Shown here: positions 1 to 11,311 of the stretch, piece by piece
How positions within the stretch are numbered: position 1 is the first letter of the stretch
Layout: every line of letters starts with the position of its first letter
Assembly (NCBI GenBank): GCA_963921195.1
Contig: OY992540.1
Span: forward strand, 23,572,262-23,636,261
From: Pegoplata infirma
Lineage: Eukaryota > Arthropoda > Insecta > Diptera > Anthomyiidae
Direction of reading: 5' to 3'
Length of the DNA stretch: 64,000 nt
Program-made: the position numbers and the translations under genes
Notes under the pieces: generated by a model
The model's database searches: none
What the model was told of the DNA's origin: nothing
What the model saw: the letters and a program-made list of their open reading frames with translations, nothing else

Positions 1-730
1 CCTTTATAAGACCAACCCCCATTAATTTTTACGTCTTAACATTTCTTTGGAAAAAACTCATACCCTATCTCCAATTTCTAAGAGGGCTCCCACACAAAAC
101 GACATTTTTTAAAATTTGCTTCAACCGCTCTAACGGCCCTAATAGTGCTCTTAGAGCAACAAAATGTATGACCGACCCACAATATCGGTCTTATAAAGGA
201 CCCCTCTATGACGCACCATTGAAGCAGTAGAAATGATTTTAAGATTGGAAAATTACAACAAAATTTTTTCAAAGAATTTTAAAAAATAGTAATAATCGTT
301 ATCCCACGATCTTCCTGGGCAAAAAATTTGTAGAATTGATAGAAGTTTTACACAAAAAAATTTCAAAAAAATCGAAGAGTACAAACATTTTCAAAAATGA
401 GATTTAAATTTTAAAACTTAAAAATTGCATACTAGAGCGCTTTTAAGAATTTTTTGGGATTTTTTTTAGAAAGTACGTAAAAAAAACAAAAATTTTGAAA
501 AAAAAATTTTGAAATTTGGACCGTTATTGAAGAAGTTATGATTAAAAGAAGTTTGAGTAAAGGAACAAACTACCAATTTTTAAAAATTCGATATCTTTTG
601 AACGGGTCATCAAAAAAATCTAAAAATTTACCACGAAGGAGTTTTCGAAGGGTACTAAAAACTGTGAACAAATTGGGAAAATCTAAAAAAAAAGTTTTTC
701 AAAGTGTCCGATTTCACATGGAATGCCGCA
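1..730. mobile_element. Right half of a TGGGGCATTCC fold-back element
   Basis: This stretch matches, in the same orientation, the right arm of the complete fold-back at 1767-3446, including the end GTGTCCGATTTCACATGG just before 730. Its left half lies outside the window. Short frames inside it (for example 538-783) recur in every arm and have no protein-like features. Non-autonomous; no transposase seen. Confidence 0.75.
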
Positions 731-1675
731 TATATTTGTTTAAGAAATATATGGGGCATTTCTTCAGTTATATTTATGCCTAAAATTATGCTATGGTAAA
801 TACACGCTTTTTATATTTTTCACGTTTTAATGTTGTAAACATATAAAAATCTCTTTTTAATCAAAGCATAATTATAGGCAGAAAAAAATTAAAAATCGCA
901 CATTGGAATAGAACTAGGCCACGAAAATGATCCTCCTAATTTTAATTTAAATATTAACTCCTTAAAATATGCCAAACATTTTGACAAATTTTCGTAGAAA
1001 CCAATTCAACCCCCTAAAAGCAGCGTTAAACAAATTACTAGTGTTTTTTTATTTAAAAAAACTGTAGACTATTAAACATATAAAAAATAAAAAAATAATA
1101 TTAAATTGAGGCTTAACTACCACAAAAATAACAAACAAGATACTCTACCAGTTCCTCTTTTCAAACACCACTAAATGCTATAAAATAATACTCCAACAAA
1201 TACGAATACCAAAAAAAAAATTGATACAATAGATTTGACTTAAAAAATAGAAAAAAAATAAAATTGAACAGCAGAATAGAAAACACTTTAAACCTAAATG
1301 TCTTGCCATAAGAAGTGGTTGTATTGAGTATATAAAATAAAAAGTATGCGCCTAAAAGTAAACTGTGTTTTTAAGATAGAAATTTTAATATGTCAGCCTA
1401 GGCTAGATGGCAGTTAAGGCAAGCAAGCAAATTTCTTTTTATTTATATTTTTGAAATAAAAAAAAAAATACCAAAATAAAATGCTTGAAAAAGCTTATGG
1501 TCATTTATCATTTGTAAGATCTTTATGGGATTTACACAATTTAATTCTAAATAGAAAATGTTAAAAAAATAAATAAAAAAAATTTAAAGAAATAGGAAAG
1601 CATTTAAAAAATTTAGAAGGTGAATGAGAAAATTTTTGTTCACTACATGCTGAATACAAATAAATTAGTTTTTTT
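731..1675. other. AT-rich non-coding stretch
   Basis: No gene, RNA or clear repeat border was found. The sequence is dominated by A and T runs; a short run near 746-765 resembles the TGGGGCATTC terminus of the neighbouring fold-back family. Confidence 0.5.
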
Positions 1676-1766
1676 TGTATACCCTCCACTCTTTGTCATT
1701 CCGTTTGTAACACCTTGAAATATTGGTCTAGGACCTCATAAAGTATATATATATAAAGTATATATA

Positions 1767-3446
1767 TGGGGCATTCCATGTGAAATCGGACACTTTGAAA
1801 AACTTTTTTGTTAGATTTTCCCAATTTGTTTACAGTTTTTAGTTCCCTTCGAAAACTCCTTCGTGGTAAATTTTCAGATTTTTTTGATGACCCGTTCAAA
1901 AGATATAGAATTTTTAAAAATTGGTAGTTTGTTCCTTTACTCAAACTTCTTTTAATCATAACTTCTTCAATAATGGTCCAAATTTCAAATTTTTTTTTTT
2001 CTAAATTTTTGTTTTTTTAAGTACTTTCTAAAAAAAAAATCCCAAAAAATTCTTAAAAGCGCTCTAGTATGAGATTTTTAAGTTTTAAAATTTAAATCTT
2101 ATTTTTGAAAATGTTTGTACTCTTCGATTTTTTTAAAATTTTTTTGTGTAAAACTTCTATCGATTCTACAAATTTGTTGCCCAGGAGGATCATGTGATAA
2201 CGCTTACTTCTATTTTTTAAAATTTTTTGAAAAAATTTTATTGTAATTTTCCAATCTTAAAATCATTTTTACTGGTCCAATGGCGCGTCATAGGGGGGTC
2301 ATTTATAAGACCGACCCCCATTAATTTGTACGTCTTAACATTTCTTTGGAACAAACTAATACCCTATCTCCAATTTCTAAGGGGGCTCCCACACAAAACT
2401 ACATTTTTTAAAATTTGCTCCAACAGCTCTAACTGCCCTATTAGTGCCCTTAGAGCAACAAAATGTATGACTGACCCACAATTTTTTTTTAGTCCAAACA
2501 TTTTCTCTGAACACACATACCCTCTATCTTTAACTGTTAAGGCGGTCCCCATACAATTTTTTTATTTTTTGTAAATTTGTTTAATTAATCAGCTTCTCCC
2601 GATCCAACGGTGCGCCCGAGAGAGGTCATTAGTGAGACTGACTCCCATTTATTTTTACCCTCCAACATTTTTGTCTTAACAATTAGAGATAGAGGGTAGG
2701 TGTGTTCAGTGAAAATGTTTGGACTAAAAAAATATTGTGGGTCGGTCATACATTTTGTTGCGATAAGGGCACTATTAGGGCAGTTAGAGCGGTTGGAGCA
2801 AATTTAAAAAAATGTCGTTTTGTGTGGGCGTCCCCTTAGAAATTGGAGATAGGGTATTAGTTTTGTCCCAAAGAAATTGTAAGACGTAAAAATTAATGGG
2901 GGTCGGTCTTATAAATGACCCCTTTATGGCGCACCATTGGAGCAGTAGAAATGATTTTAAGATTGGAAAATTACAATAAAATTTTTTTAAAAAAATTTTA
3001 AAAAATAGTAATAATCGTTATCCCACCATCCTCCTGGGCAAGAAATTTGTAGAATCGATAAAAGTTTTACACAAAAAAATTTCAAAAACATCGAAGAGTA
3101 CAAACATTTTCAAAAATGAGATTTAAATTTTAAAACTTAAAAATCGCATTCTAGAGGGCTTTTAAGAATATTTTGGTATTTTTTTTAAAAAAGCACGTAA
3201 AAAAACAAAAATTTTGAAAAAAAAAATTGAAATTTGGACCATTATTGAAGAAGTTATGAGTAAAAGAAGTTTGAGTAAAGGAACAAACTACCAATTTTTA
3301 AAAATTCGATATCTTTTGAACGGGTCATCAAAAAAATCTGAAAATTTACCACGAAGGAGTTTTCGAAGGGTACTAAAAACTGTAAACAAATCGGGAAAAT
3401 CTAAAAAAAAAAATTCAAAGTGTCCGATTTGACATAGAATGCCCCA
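1767..3446. mobile_element. Complete 1.68 kb fold-back element, TA target duplication
   Basis: Ends TGGGGCATTCCATGTGAAAT and the inverse near 3446. Two arms of about 800 bases are inverted copies of each other, meeting near 2590-2660. It is flanked by TA and interrupts hairpin repeat A1 between the GTATATATA and TTCATGATCC words. The only frames are arm repeats. A fragment of the same arm lies near 22622-22700, and another half copy is at 1-730. A TA duplication suggests a Tc1/mariner-type mobiliser, but TA is weak evidence in TATATA context. Confidence 0.8.
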
Positions 3447-3622
3447 TATATATTCATGATCCTCGATCGATTTTAAGACGATCTAGCGATGTCCGTCCGT
3501 CTGTCTGTCTTTTGAAAACACGCTAACTTTTGAAAACTTTACGGAGGCTCCTGCAGTTTGGCGTAAATTTTGAACATTTATCTGGTCAAGTTGGTATTGC
3601 AATTCAGCGAATCGGTCCAGTG

Positions 3623-4589
3623 CACTGTGGCCGAAATCACTGATCTAGCGGCTCTTAAGTCAAAATTAAAAAATTAAGATCGATAAATGTTTTGCACTGC
3701 ATCGTTTACCTATACTTTACAGAAAAAAATTTAGTTTTTACTTTTGTTTTGCTTTCAATATTCGCACAGCTGTATGCTATCAAATATACATTTTCTGCAG
3801 CAAGTGTATTAAAGGAATTTGGGGCCTAATAACTCAGTGAGTTTTTCTCGACACTTTTAAGTCAATTGTTTATACATTTTGAGCCAAAAAGTTTTAATTG
3901 AAAAGTAAAAGGTATGTTTTAACTAAAAATAGATGTTTGTGGCTGTGTGTATCTACTTTATTATAAGTGCATTATAGAAGTTGACATTTGTGATATAAAC
4001 TATAGTTTCATGGACTGCAACTTTTGAAATTCGATCGTATTCGGTCCAATTCCTGTTTTGTTTATTATTTTGTGTTATTTTTGTTGTGACGTTTTAGTAT
4101 GGCGTGCTACTTCTCGCAAGTTGTTCGGTTTTTAGGGTCCATCTGCCTGTCCAAATAAACAGTATAAACGCGATACAGACCACAATTTTCAATAGATTTG
4201 GCTCAAATTTGAAATTTAAGATTTGTTATCGAAAGAACAAAACCTATTAAATTTTTGACAAAATCGGTCCATGATATACCATAGCCCCCATGTTAATTTC
4301 CCCTTCCAGTTTAACTTAAAAAGCTCTAACAATAGTATTTCAACAAATATCCTCTTGAAATATCACTCTAAATTTTAACGGAATCGGAACATTTTAACTT
4401 CTAGTCCTCATACAGACCACCCTTCCGATATTCACATAAATTTCCCAAAATACATAAAAACACAGAAATAAATAAATATGGTTAACAATTAAATTCTTTA
4501 TAAGTTTTATAATCACAAATATGCATTGTGCTTTATTATTTTACATTTTCGAATTAAGCGCCGCTAGATTGGGTGTTTCGGCCACTGTG
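3623..4589. mobile_element. 967-bp inverted-repeat element with CACTGTG/CACAGTG ends and 5-bp TSD (Transib-like candidate)
   Basis: The left end reads CACTGTGGCCGAAAT; the right end, inverted, reads CACAGTGGCCGAAAC. About 25 of 32 terminal bases match, including CTAGCGGC. The direct repeat CAGTG lies at 3618-3622 and 4590-4594. The empty site (GGTCCAGTGGTTCAAAAG) is preserved in hairpin repeats, as near 4747. Five-base TSDs and CACWRTGG-like ends are known of Transib elements. No transposase frame is present, so it is non-autonomous. The inside contains a copy of the dispersed family G (near 4130-4450). Confidence 0.7.
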
Positions 4590-5280
4590 CAGTGGTTCAA
4601 AAGTTATGAGTAAAAGACTGAATTTTTCGTGAATTTACAAGATAAAAACAGGCTAACTTTCGAAAGGCATCCTGAGGATGCTACAGCTTGACATATATAT
4701 TTGCCGCTTCCTTGGCCTAGTTCGTATTAAGTTTCAACCAAATCGGTCCAGTGGTTCAAACGTTATTAGCAAAACCGTGAACTTCAGATTAGTTTTACCT
4801 TAAATTCACTTGTTGAAAACCCGTTAAACATATTTTAAAAACATTGGTAAGTCACACAAATACTTTGCAACCTATTTTTGTCACTCAAAAATATTTTTAC
4901 ACTAAAAAAAAAAATACACTAGAAAAAAATTTTACACTCAAAAAAAAAATTACACTCAAAAAAAATGTTTGTAATATTTTGTTTTTTGTTTTCAAAAATA
5001 ACTTAAAAACAAAGTTTTCTTACACAAAATAAAATATTTCTAATCAAAATTCTAATCTTTTTTACCAAATATACTTAAGCGATATCACCAACTCTAATTA
5101 AGCTGCTGGGCCAAAACTGATGACACCATATTTTGAGAGTCCCACTGCTTTTCTGAATCTTTGGAGGGTAATAAAAAGGAATTGGTCACCAAACTGGACA
5201 ATCTGAATACAGGATTTTACTACCTTTTGGTAATAGAATCGAACCTATATAGCCAAGTTCTTGTGTTTTTTTTTTCACTT

Positions 5281-5860
5281 TTGCAGAGTGTGTTTAATAA
5301 TTTTGGCACGTTGAATAAATATCAAAAAATTTCTGAAATCGGTCGAGCGGTTTTCGAGATATAGCCATTTAAAATTTATCAAAAAAATATTTAAAAATAT
5401 CGGTTTTTTCCTACGGACAAGAAGTTTTCCAAAAAAAAAAAAATCTCATAATTTTTTACCATTTACTATTTTAAAGAGCTTGAGACAAACTTTCATTTAA
5501 ACTTAATTTGATCCAAATTACAAAATTTTAACACATGACCGACCCATAATTTAGAGTTATTGGTTTAAATTAAAAAAAAAATAAAAAATGTTGATCGAAG
5601 GGCACCACAGGGTAAAATTATCGGCTTCGGTTAATAAAGGGTCAAGGAAAATAAATTTTGAGATTTTTTTTTTTTAATTTCTTTAATGTGGAAAAAAAAC
5701 GATTTTTTTTTTGCAAATTTAAAAAAGCGATATCTTAAAAACCGTTCGAATGATATTAGATTTTATTTTGGTCTATTTAAGGTGTACTTTAATTTTTTTT
5801 CGTCCCATTCCTGACCCATAATCGTTGCACTGTGTCAGCTTTAACCTACTGTAGAGTACT
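5281..5860. repeat. Diverged dispersed repeat with CGGTTTTCGAGATAT words
   Basis: Contains the words AAATCGGTCGAGCGGTTTT, GATCGAAGGGCACCAC and AAAGCGATATCTTAAAAACCG. Related blocks occur near 16690-16950, 20210-20600, 37060-37340, 51265-51460 and 63325-63380. Those at 20210-20600 lie inside the hAT-type element 19962-21939, which may be the parent. Borders are unclear. Confidence 0.5.
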
Positions 5861-7089
5861 AAAAAGACATGGGAATGACAAACAAAAATCAAACTTGTAA
5901 TAGATGACTAATATAAGGGTAAATTTCATAGACTGTAGTGTTTTTAAATATTTTTTTTCTTCTTGTGTGTAGAAAGTGTGGAAATTTGTATGTTTTACAG
6001 GAAACGGAAATGTCATTGAGCTTTACTAAGTATTTGTTATACACGTTTCTTTTAAATTTCTTTTCACACAGCACCAATACATGTATTGTATACACGAACA
6101 CATAAAAAAGGTGACTTTTAAAAGAAAATAATGTTTTTTATTTTAAATTATAATCATAATGTTTGTTTTCTTGATGATAATATTGTTATTGCTGTTGTTG
6201 TTGTTATCTCGTCATTGTTTTTTAAGTATCTTAGTTTTTTTTTTTTTTTTGTAGTAATGTTGTTGACATTTAAATAAAATATCGAAAATCAGATAAAAAT
6301 TAACGACCCAAAGCAATGAATTGCTATTTTCTAAGAATTTCCCCTCTTAGGTTATTTTTAGAAAATTTTGCTTTTGTAATACATGCAGACATAACAGTCA
6401 AAATATTGTAAGTATTCGAGAATATTTTAAAGGAAGGAACATTCAAATTCTTGTAACTGATAATTAGCGGTCACCTAAAAAAAGTATAAATTTTATAAAA
6501 TGGGTTGTGCTGATTATTTAAAACTGAACTTTAAAGTAGGGTTTAAATTCTGAAAAATATTAGCGTTGGTTTTATGCGACCTTTCATTTCTTTTAAATGA
6601 AAAATATTATATTTATCGATTTTCATCTATTTCAATCGGGAAATATAAGTAGAAGCAATTCCAATATTTTGTCGGAAATGTGCCTGTTTATTTATATTTA
6701 TTATTAAAAACTTCGGTTTTTATCAAAATCTGAAATATGAATTGCAGCACTTACAATATTTTGGCGGTAAATACCTCAAAATAAGTTTCTTTATTTATTG
6801 CTAAGAGTTTTTGAAATAACATTTTATACAAAAATTCTTCTATTTTTATAATAAAGTGTGTAAAAAAAATTGCATAAATAGGATTAGAGCATCTTATGTC
6901 AATCATTAAGTATTTGTCAAACTTAAGAAATATTTATGGAGAAAAAAGTACACAATAGTATAAGTAACTTTATGCTTGTGATAACAAATACGCCAAAATT
7001 TCGTTATGGTTGTTTTCATAAAATTGATAAAAAAAAAATAATTTGATTATGCAAAATCATTTATTTTTTGTTAACAATTATTTTCTTTT
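5861..7089. other. AT-rich non-coding stretch, no gene seen
   Basis: Holds short T and GTT simple repeats (near 6185-6250) and otherwise unique-looking sequence. No reading frame with coding character, RNA gene or inverted-repeat pair was recognised. It may be host intergenic or intronic DNA. Confidence 0.45.
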
Positions 7090-7886
7090 TGTATACCCTC
7101 CCTCTAGTGATAGAGGGTATATATATGTAAGTTTGTCATTCCGTTTGTAACACCTCGAAATATTGGTTTGGGGCCCCATAAAGTATACATGTCGATTTTA
7201 AGACGATCTAGCGAAGTCCGTCCGTCACGCATACTTTTGAAAGACTTTACAGAGGCTCCTGAAGTTTGGCATACATGTTGGGCATTTATCTGGTAAGGTT
7301 GATATTGCAATCCAGAGAAATCGGTCCAGTGGCTCAAAAGTTATGAGCAAAAGAGTGAATTTCGGCAAGGGTTTTTCGCGAATTTACGAGATAATAACAC
7401 GATAACTTTCGAAAGGCAATTCTGAGGATAGTGAAGCTTGGCATATATATTTGTCGTTTACCTGACCTTATACATATTGAATTTCATCCAAAGCGGTTTG
7501 GTGGTTCAAAAGTTATTAGCAAAACCGTAAATTTCAGATTCGCTTCACCTTAAATTGATGTGCTGTAAAAACCGAGCCTTAAAAAAACAAGCTTTAAAAA
7601 CATTGGAACGACACAAAATTACTTTAAAAAGTAGTTTTGTCACTCAAAAATATTTTTACACTAAAAAAAATTTACACTCCAAAAAAATTTTACACTCAAA
7701 AAAAAATTTTTATTTTTTCTTCTTTTTTACAAAAATGACAAAAAACTAATTTATTATTTAAAATAAAATATTTCTAATCAAAATTGTTCATTTTTTTCAC
7801 GTTAGAAAATTTACCATTCTTTAAAAAGGCATTGTGGAGGGTATTCATAGATTCGGCCAAGTCGAATTTAACTTTTCTACTTGTTG
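7090..7886 (+). repeat. Hairpin repeat family A, intact copy A2
   Basis: A head hairpin (TATACCCTC, loop, GAGGGTATA) is followed by TTTGTCATTCCGTTTGTAAC and two diverged blocks with the GGTCCAGTGGCTCAAAAGTT type of core. A tail follows with ACACTC and A runs, GTGGAGGGTATTCATAG, the small palindrome TTCGGCCAAGTCGAA and CTTTTCTACTTGTT. The tail word GTGGAGGGTAT is the complement of the head word ATACCCTCCAC, so the two ends can pair. No protein is encoded. Confidence 0.75.
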
Positions 7887-8133
7887 TGGATTAATATCGA
7901 CCACTTTTCCGACCCTGACGTTTTCGAAATTCTAAACAAAAGCTAAACTGGCTCCACCCTATTGTATATGTTTATTTCGCTCAGAAAAAAATTGAGCAAA
8001 TTTTTAGTACTATTGAGTAAAAAATTACTCAATTTTGCACCAGAAAACAATTTAATACACTCTTAAAAACGCATGTAAACTAACTATTATAAATTCTGTT
8101 AATTTTTGCTGAATAGCACGCATTTTGTGTTAA

Positions 8134-8186
8134 TGTACTTTCAAATCGGAAGGTGGCGAGTTTGATACTGGCTGGCGCCGTATGGT
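8134..8186 (+). other. Partial tRNA-like segment in MITE copy 1
   Basis: Carries the second half of the tRNA-like module (TTTCAAATCGGAAGG, then GCGAGTTTGATACTGGC as a T-arm relic). The A-box half present at 13741-13754 is missing. Not a functional tRNA. Confidence 0.5.
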
Positions 8187-8245
8187 TTTTTTTTGTGTTA
8201 TATTTATTCACCTCTTTTTTTAAATTGACCACTTGTGGTCAATTT

Positions 8246-8723
8246 TAGATATGGGCGCTGGTCACGTGATTTGCGTGATTCACGTGAATCATGCGTGAAT
8301 CACACATGAGTGTGAGTGATTTTTATTTCAATCACGTGATTGTGAGTGAGTGTGAGTTTAAAAAAAATTTGAGTGAGTGATTAGTGAGTGAGTCATTTAT
8401 TTTTTGCGTGAGTTTGCGTGATTGGATTTTTTGATTTGCCCAATGTTTTTTTAATTTTTTGTAAAAAAATTTTTTTTGGATTTTTTTTTCTTTTTGGCAA
8501 GAAAATTTTATTGCGTGAGTACATTTTGCGTAACTCACGCGTGAGCGTGATTGAATCTGGCGTGAGTCACGCGTGAGCGTGAGTAAGTTTTCTTATTACT
8601 CACGTGAATGTGAGTGAGCGCGAGTTAAAAAAAAAATTGCGTGAGTGATTAGTGAGTGATTCGATTTTTTTTGCGTGAGCGTGAGTAAGTGTGAGTCAAA
8701 ATCCACTCACGCGCCCATCTCTA
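8246..8723. mobile_element. 478-bp hAT-type MITE rich in CACGTGA words
   Basis: Ends TAGATATGGGCGC and, inverted, TAGAGATGGGCGCG, with a perfect 8-bp duplication GTCAATTT at 8238-8245 and 8724-8731. The interior is a dense array of GTGAGTGA, CACGTGA and CGCGTGAG words on both strands. The E-box core CACGTG recurs near both ends. A second copy starts at 63665 and a fragment lies near 32270-32361. An 8-bp TSD is typical of hAT. Confidence 0.85.
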
Positions 8724-9169
8724 GTCAATTTATTCAATTTACACATTCAGAGTAAAATTACCCAATTTATAATAGGAGTCCAGTTTCCTACTATAAATTG
8801 GGTAAATTTCAACATATTTTGATTAGAGTGTAGTATTGAGTAAACTTTTAATAAAAATTTATTAAATGTATGCCACAAAATTTCAGTAAATTTTTAATTG
8901 ACACAATTAAAACTTTGCTCAAAATTTTTAATTTTTTAATTAAGTTTTTAATTGTGTCAAGTAAAAATTTACTCAAAATTTATCGGTTTATTTTTTTAAA
9001 AAGTTTAAAAAAGTTTCAAATTTTTTTACAACAAAAATTGTTATTTTTTTAAACTTTTACCAAATATATTTATGTCTTAAAGACATTGAAAAATTTCAAA
9101 AATATGTTAAAAATTTGATATACATATACAAAAAACTATAAACTAAATGAGAATTCAAAAAACTTAGTG

Positions 9170-9725
9170 AATAATACCGGTCGCAATTATCAATCGATTT
9201 GATTGAAATTTGAAGCTTAAGCTTCGTTTGGCCTAAGGACGAAGCCTATTGAAATTGGAAAAATACGTCTATTTTTATACCTAGCCCCCATAGAAAGGTC
9301 CGCTTTATTTTGGCACAGATGACTCAAATAACCGTATAATAATAGATATCCTTTCGAAATTTGACAGGTAGACGTGTTTTGTATTCAGTAATCACCATTC
9401 AAATTTTATGGAAATAGAAAATATTTTATTAAAATTTTGTAAGTATGTGTTTAACGCATACTTTAATAACCTAATCAAATTTAATTACAATCGGTAAAAG
9501 TTAAAGTTATTCAGATAAAGAAGTTTATTGGCAACAAATACAAGCCTATTTCACTCAAATTTGGTTTGTGAGTGTTTTTCACACTTATTAAAGATTTGTC
9601 AAAAGACAGATCCAATCGGTTCATGTTTGAACTTGGGACCCATTTTCCGGGAACTTCTCAGTAAACATTGCTCATCCGGTTTTTGTTTCAAAAAATTTTT
9701 TAAAATTTTTGTCACAGTCATTTTT
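9170..9725. repeat. Dispersed repeat family G
   Basis: Shares words such as GCTTAAGCTTCGTTTGGC, TAGCCCCCATA and AATCGGTTCATGTTTG with sequences near 4130-4450, 41600-41990 and 51540-51880. Frames across it are short and not conserved. No termini were resolved. Confidence 0.5.
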
Positions 9726-11180
9726 TAAAATACATGTTTGGCCAATAATATTAGAACAACTTAATTTTTTTTATTCTATTTTTGAGATAATACTTCAATT
9801 CTTCTCTAACGCTTCATACCAGATTTTTTTTCAAAAACGGCAAAAATCGCTGAAATGAACTAAATAAACTGATCAGTTAACTGAACAGTTTAATTGAACT
9901 AGTTCGTTCATGAACGACAGAACTCTAGTGACGATTGTAAAAATACTTCATTCCATTTTCTTTATTACACCAACAACCCCATCTCTGTATTTGGTTGGGT
10001 TCTTTACTATTAAAATAGTGTTTGTGTTTTTATTTATATCAGCAGATGTCTCTTGCTTACTAGTATTGAACAAACCCAACTAAAAATATTGTAAAGCTCT
10101 AATAACAGCTTTATAATAAGCTCAAAAGCTCTTTTGAAAGCTTTAAAAAAAAGCTTATCCAACAGAATGTTAAAAATTTTATTTTCATTCAAACCAATAT
10201 ACACGGAATTGTGTGTATTACACACACACACCCACAATTAAAGTAAACAAAACAAAATTTAACTGCAATCAAATATAAAACAAAATTCCTCAGTGACAAC
10301 AAACATGGCAACGGAAATCAAACAAAGTTTTTTTTAATACACAGGAAGAAAACAAACACAACTACAAATACAACTAACAATAAGAGCAGGATTACAAAAT
10401 CAAAATTTTCATTGTGTTGGTAAATCAGCAATGGTGAAGTTGTTTACATGGATAAAAAATACAACTCATGCTAATAAAACTACATGTGTTGCTCGTACAC
10501 ATAGTTTTTGGTATATTCCTCAGGTGGCTGTTGCAAGTAACTTAACATTTTATATACCCACACATAAATGGTAGAAAACAACAGTACAGGAAGCAGCAGC
10601 AGTGGTAGTAGTACATAGCAGAAAAAGAAGAAGAATAACAAATATATTTTGTTTCAAGCATCCAGCACATGGATATGATTAGTTATTGTGTTGTTGTTGC
10701 ATTGAAAGCACGTGCTTAGAAAACGAGTTTTATATTAAAACTAAATAAATTAATTACATTCAGTTATGATAAATTGTTAAATAAATTGTTAAAATAAAAT
10801 GAATAATGAATAATTTAAATAATTAAAAATTTAATTTAAAATTGTTTGTGTAAATATGAAAAATAAAAAAAAAAATAATTTAAATAAAATTTAGTTTTTA
10901 AAGGTAAATTAAAAACTACTGCAATGACCATGACCCTGACTTTTTAAAACAAGAAAGAAAGTGTTTCTGTTATTTTTTATGTTTTAGTTCTTTTACTGCA
11001 AAAACAAAATAAAATCTATATGCAGGTCAATGGGGTAAATGTATTGTATAGCTCTAAATATACAATTTTGTGTGTCAGTGTCAGTTTTTTTTATAGATTT
11101 TTAAAACACGAGACTATAAAAGTTGGATTGTCAAGTATTTTTTTTTATAAAGGATACAGGTGAGTTTATTGTTAATGCAA
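9726..11180. other. Unique-looking host DNA, no gene seen
   Basis: The region includes GAACTAGTTCGTTCATGAAC palindromic words (near 9890-9920), A-rich stretches with AACAAACA words, and CAGCAGCAGTGGTAGTAGTA near 10590. Its base texture differs from the repeats around it and resembles fly intron or upstream DNA. No exon, splice pattern or RNA gene was found. Confidence 0.4.
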
Positions 11181-11237
11181 TAGGGCGACAGCAAAATTTA
11201 TAAGGAAAATATATATATTTTTTTTGAATTGAAAATT

Positions 11238-11311
11238 AAATCTCCCGGTCAAAATCTCCCGGTCGAAATCTCCCGGTCGAAATCTCCAGGTCGAAATCTC
11301 CCGATCGAAAT
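11238..11311. repeat. Tandem 16-bp repeat, about five units
   Basis: Repeats of AAATCTCCCGGTCGA with small changes run head to tail within the left arm of the hAT-type fold-back, close to its end. Confidence 0.75.

Larger units (their letters stand above)
1676..5075 (+). repeat. Hairpin repeat family A, copy A1, split by two insertions
   Basis: The segments 1676-1766, 3447-3622 and 4590-about 5075 join to match intact family A copies such as 7090-7886. The family runs: head with TATACCCTCCACT, the words TTTGTCATTCCGTTTGTAAC and GACCCCATAAAGTATATATA, a GTCC/GTCT tetranucleotide tract, two related blocks with GGTCCAGTGGTTCAAAAGTT, then a tail of ACACTCAAAAA runs. This copy lacks the inner GAGGGTATA half of the head hairpin and the CTTTTCTACTTGTT tail. 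No protein is encoded. The class is not recognised. Confidence 0.75.
8058..8830 (+). mobile_element. TA-flanked MITE with tRNA-like core, copy 1
   Basis: Ends CACTCTTAAAAACGCATG and, inverted, CACTCTAATC, flanked by TA at 8056-8057 and 8831-8832. The empty site TTTAATAGTATTGAG is seen near 62205. It shares with the copy at 13494-13971 the words AATAGCACGCATTTTGTG and GGAGTCCAGTTTCCTACTA. A hAT MITE (8246-8723) sits inside. TA duplication points to Tc1/mariner-type mobilisation. Confidence 0.75.
7980..9165. mobile_element. Element with ATTGAGTAAA words and CAGAAAAAAA left end
   Basis: The outer parts match the element at 61467-62680: TATTGAGTAAAAAATTACTC, then GTATTGAGTAAACTTTTAAT. The right end is lost near 9165, where family G begins. 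It is interrupted by the tRNA-like-bearing MITE at 8058-8830; the 62 kb copy supplies the uninterrupted site. Confidence 0.6.

Noticed and set aside
2227..2574. 115-residue plus frame in the fold-back arm
   Set aside because: It lies in an inverted arm whose other copies carry stops and shifts; no domain is seen. Treated as chance.
7090..7886. Helitron assignment for the hairpin repeats
   Set aside because: No TC start and no CTRR end after a hairpin could be seen in either orientation, so the class was left open.
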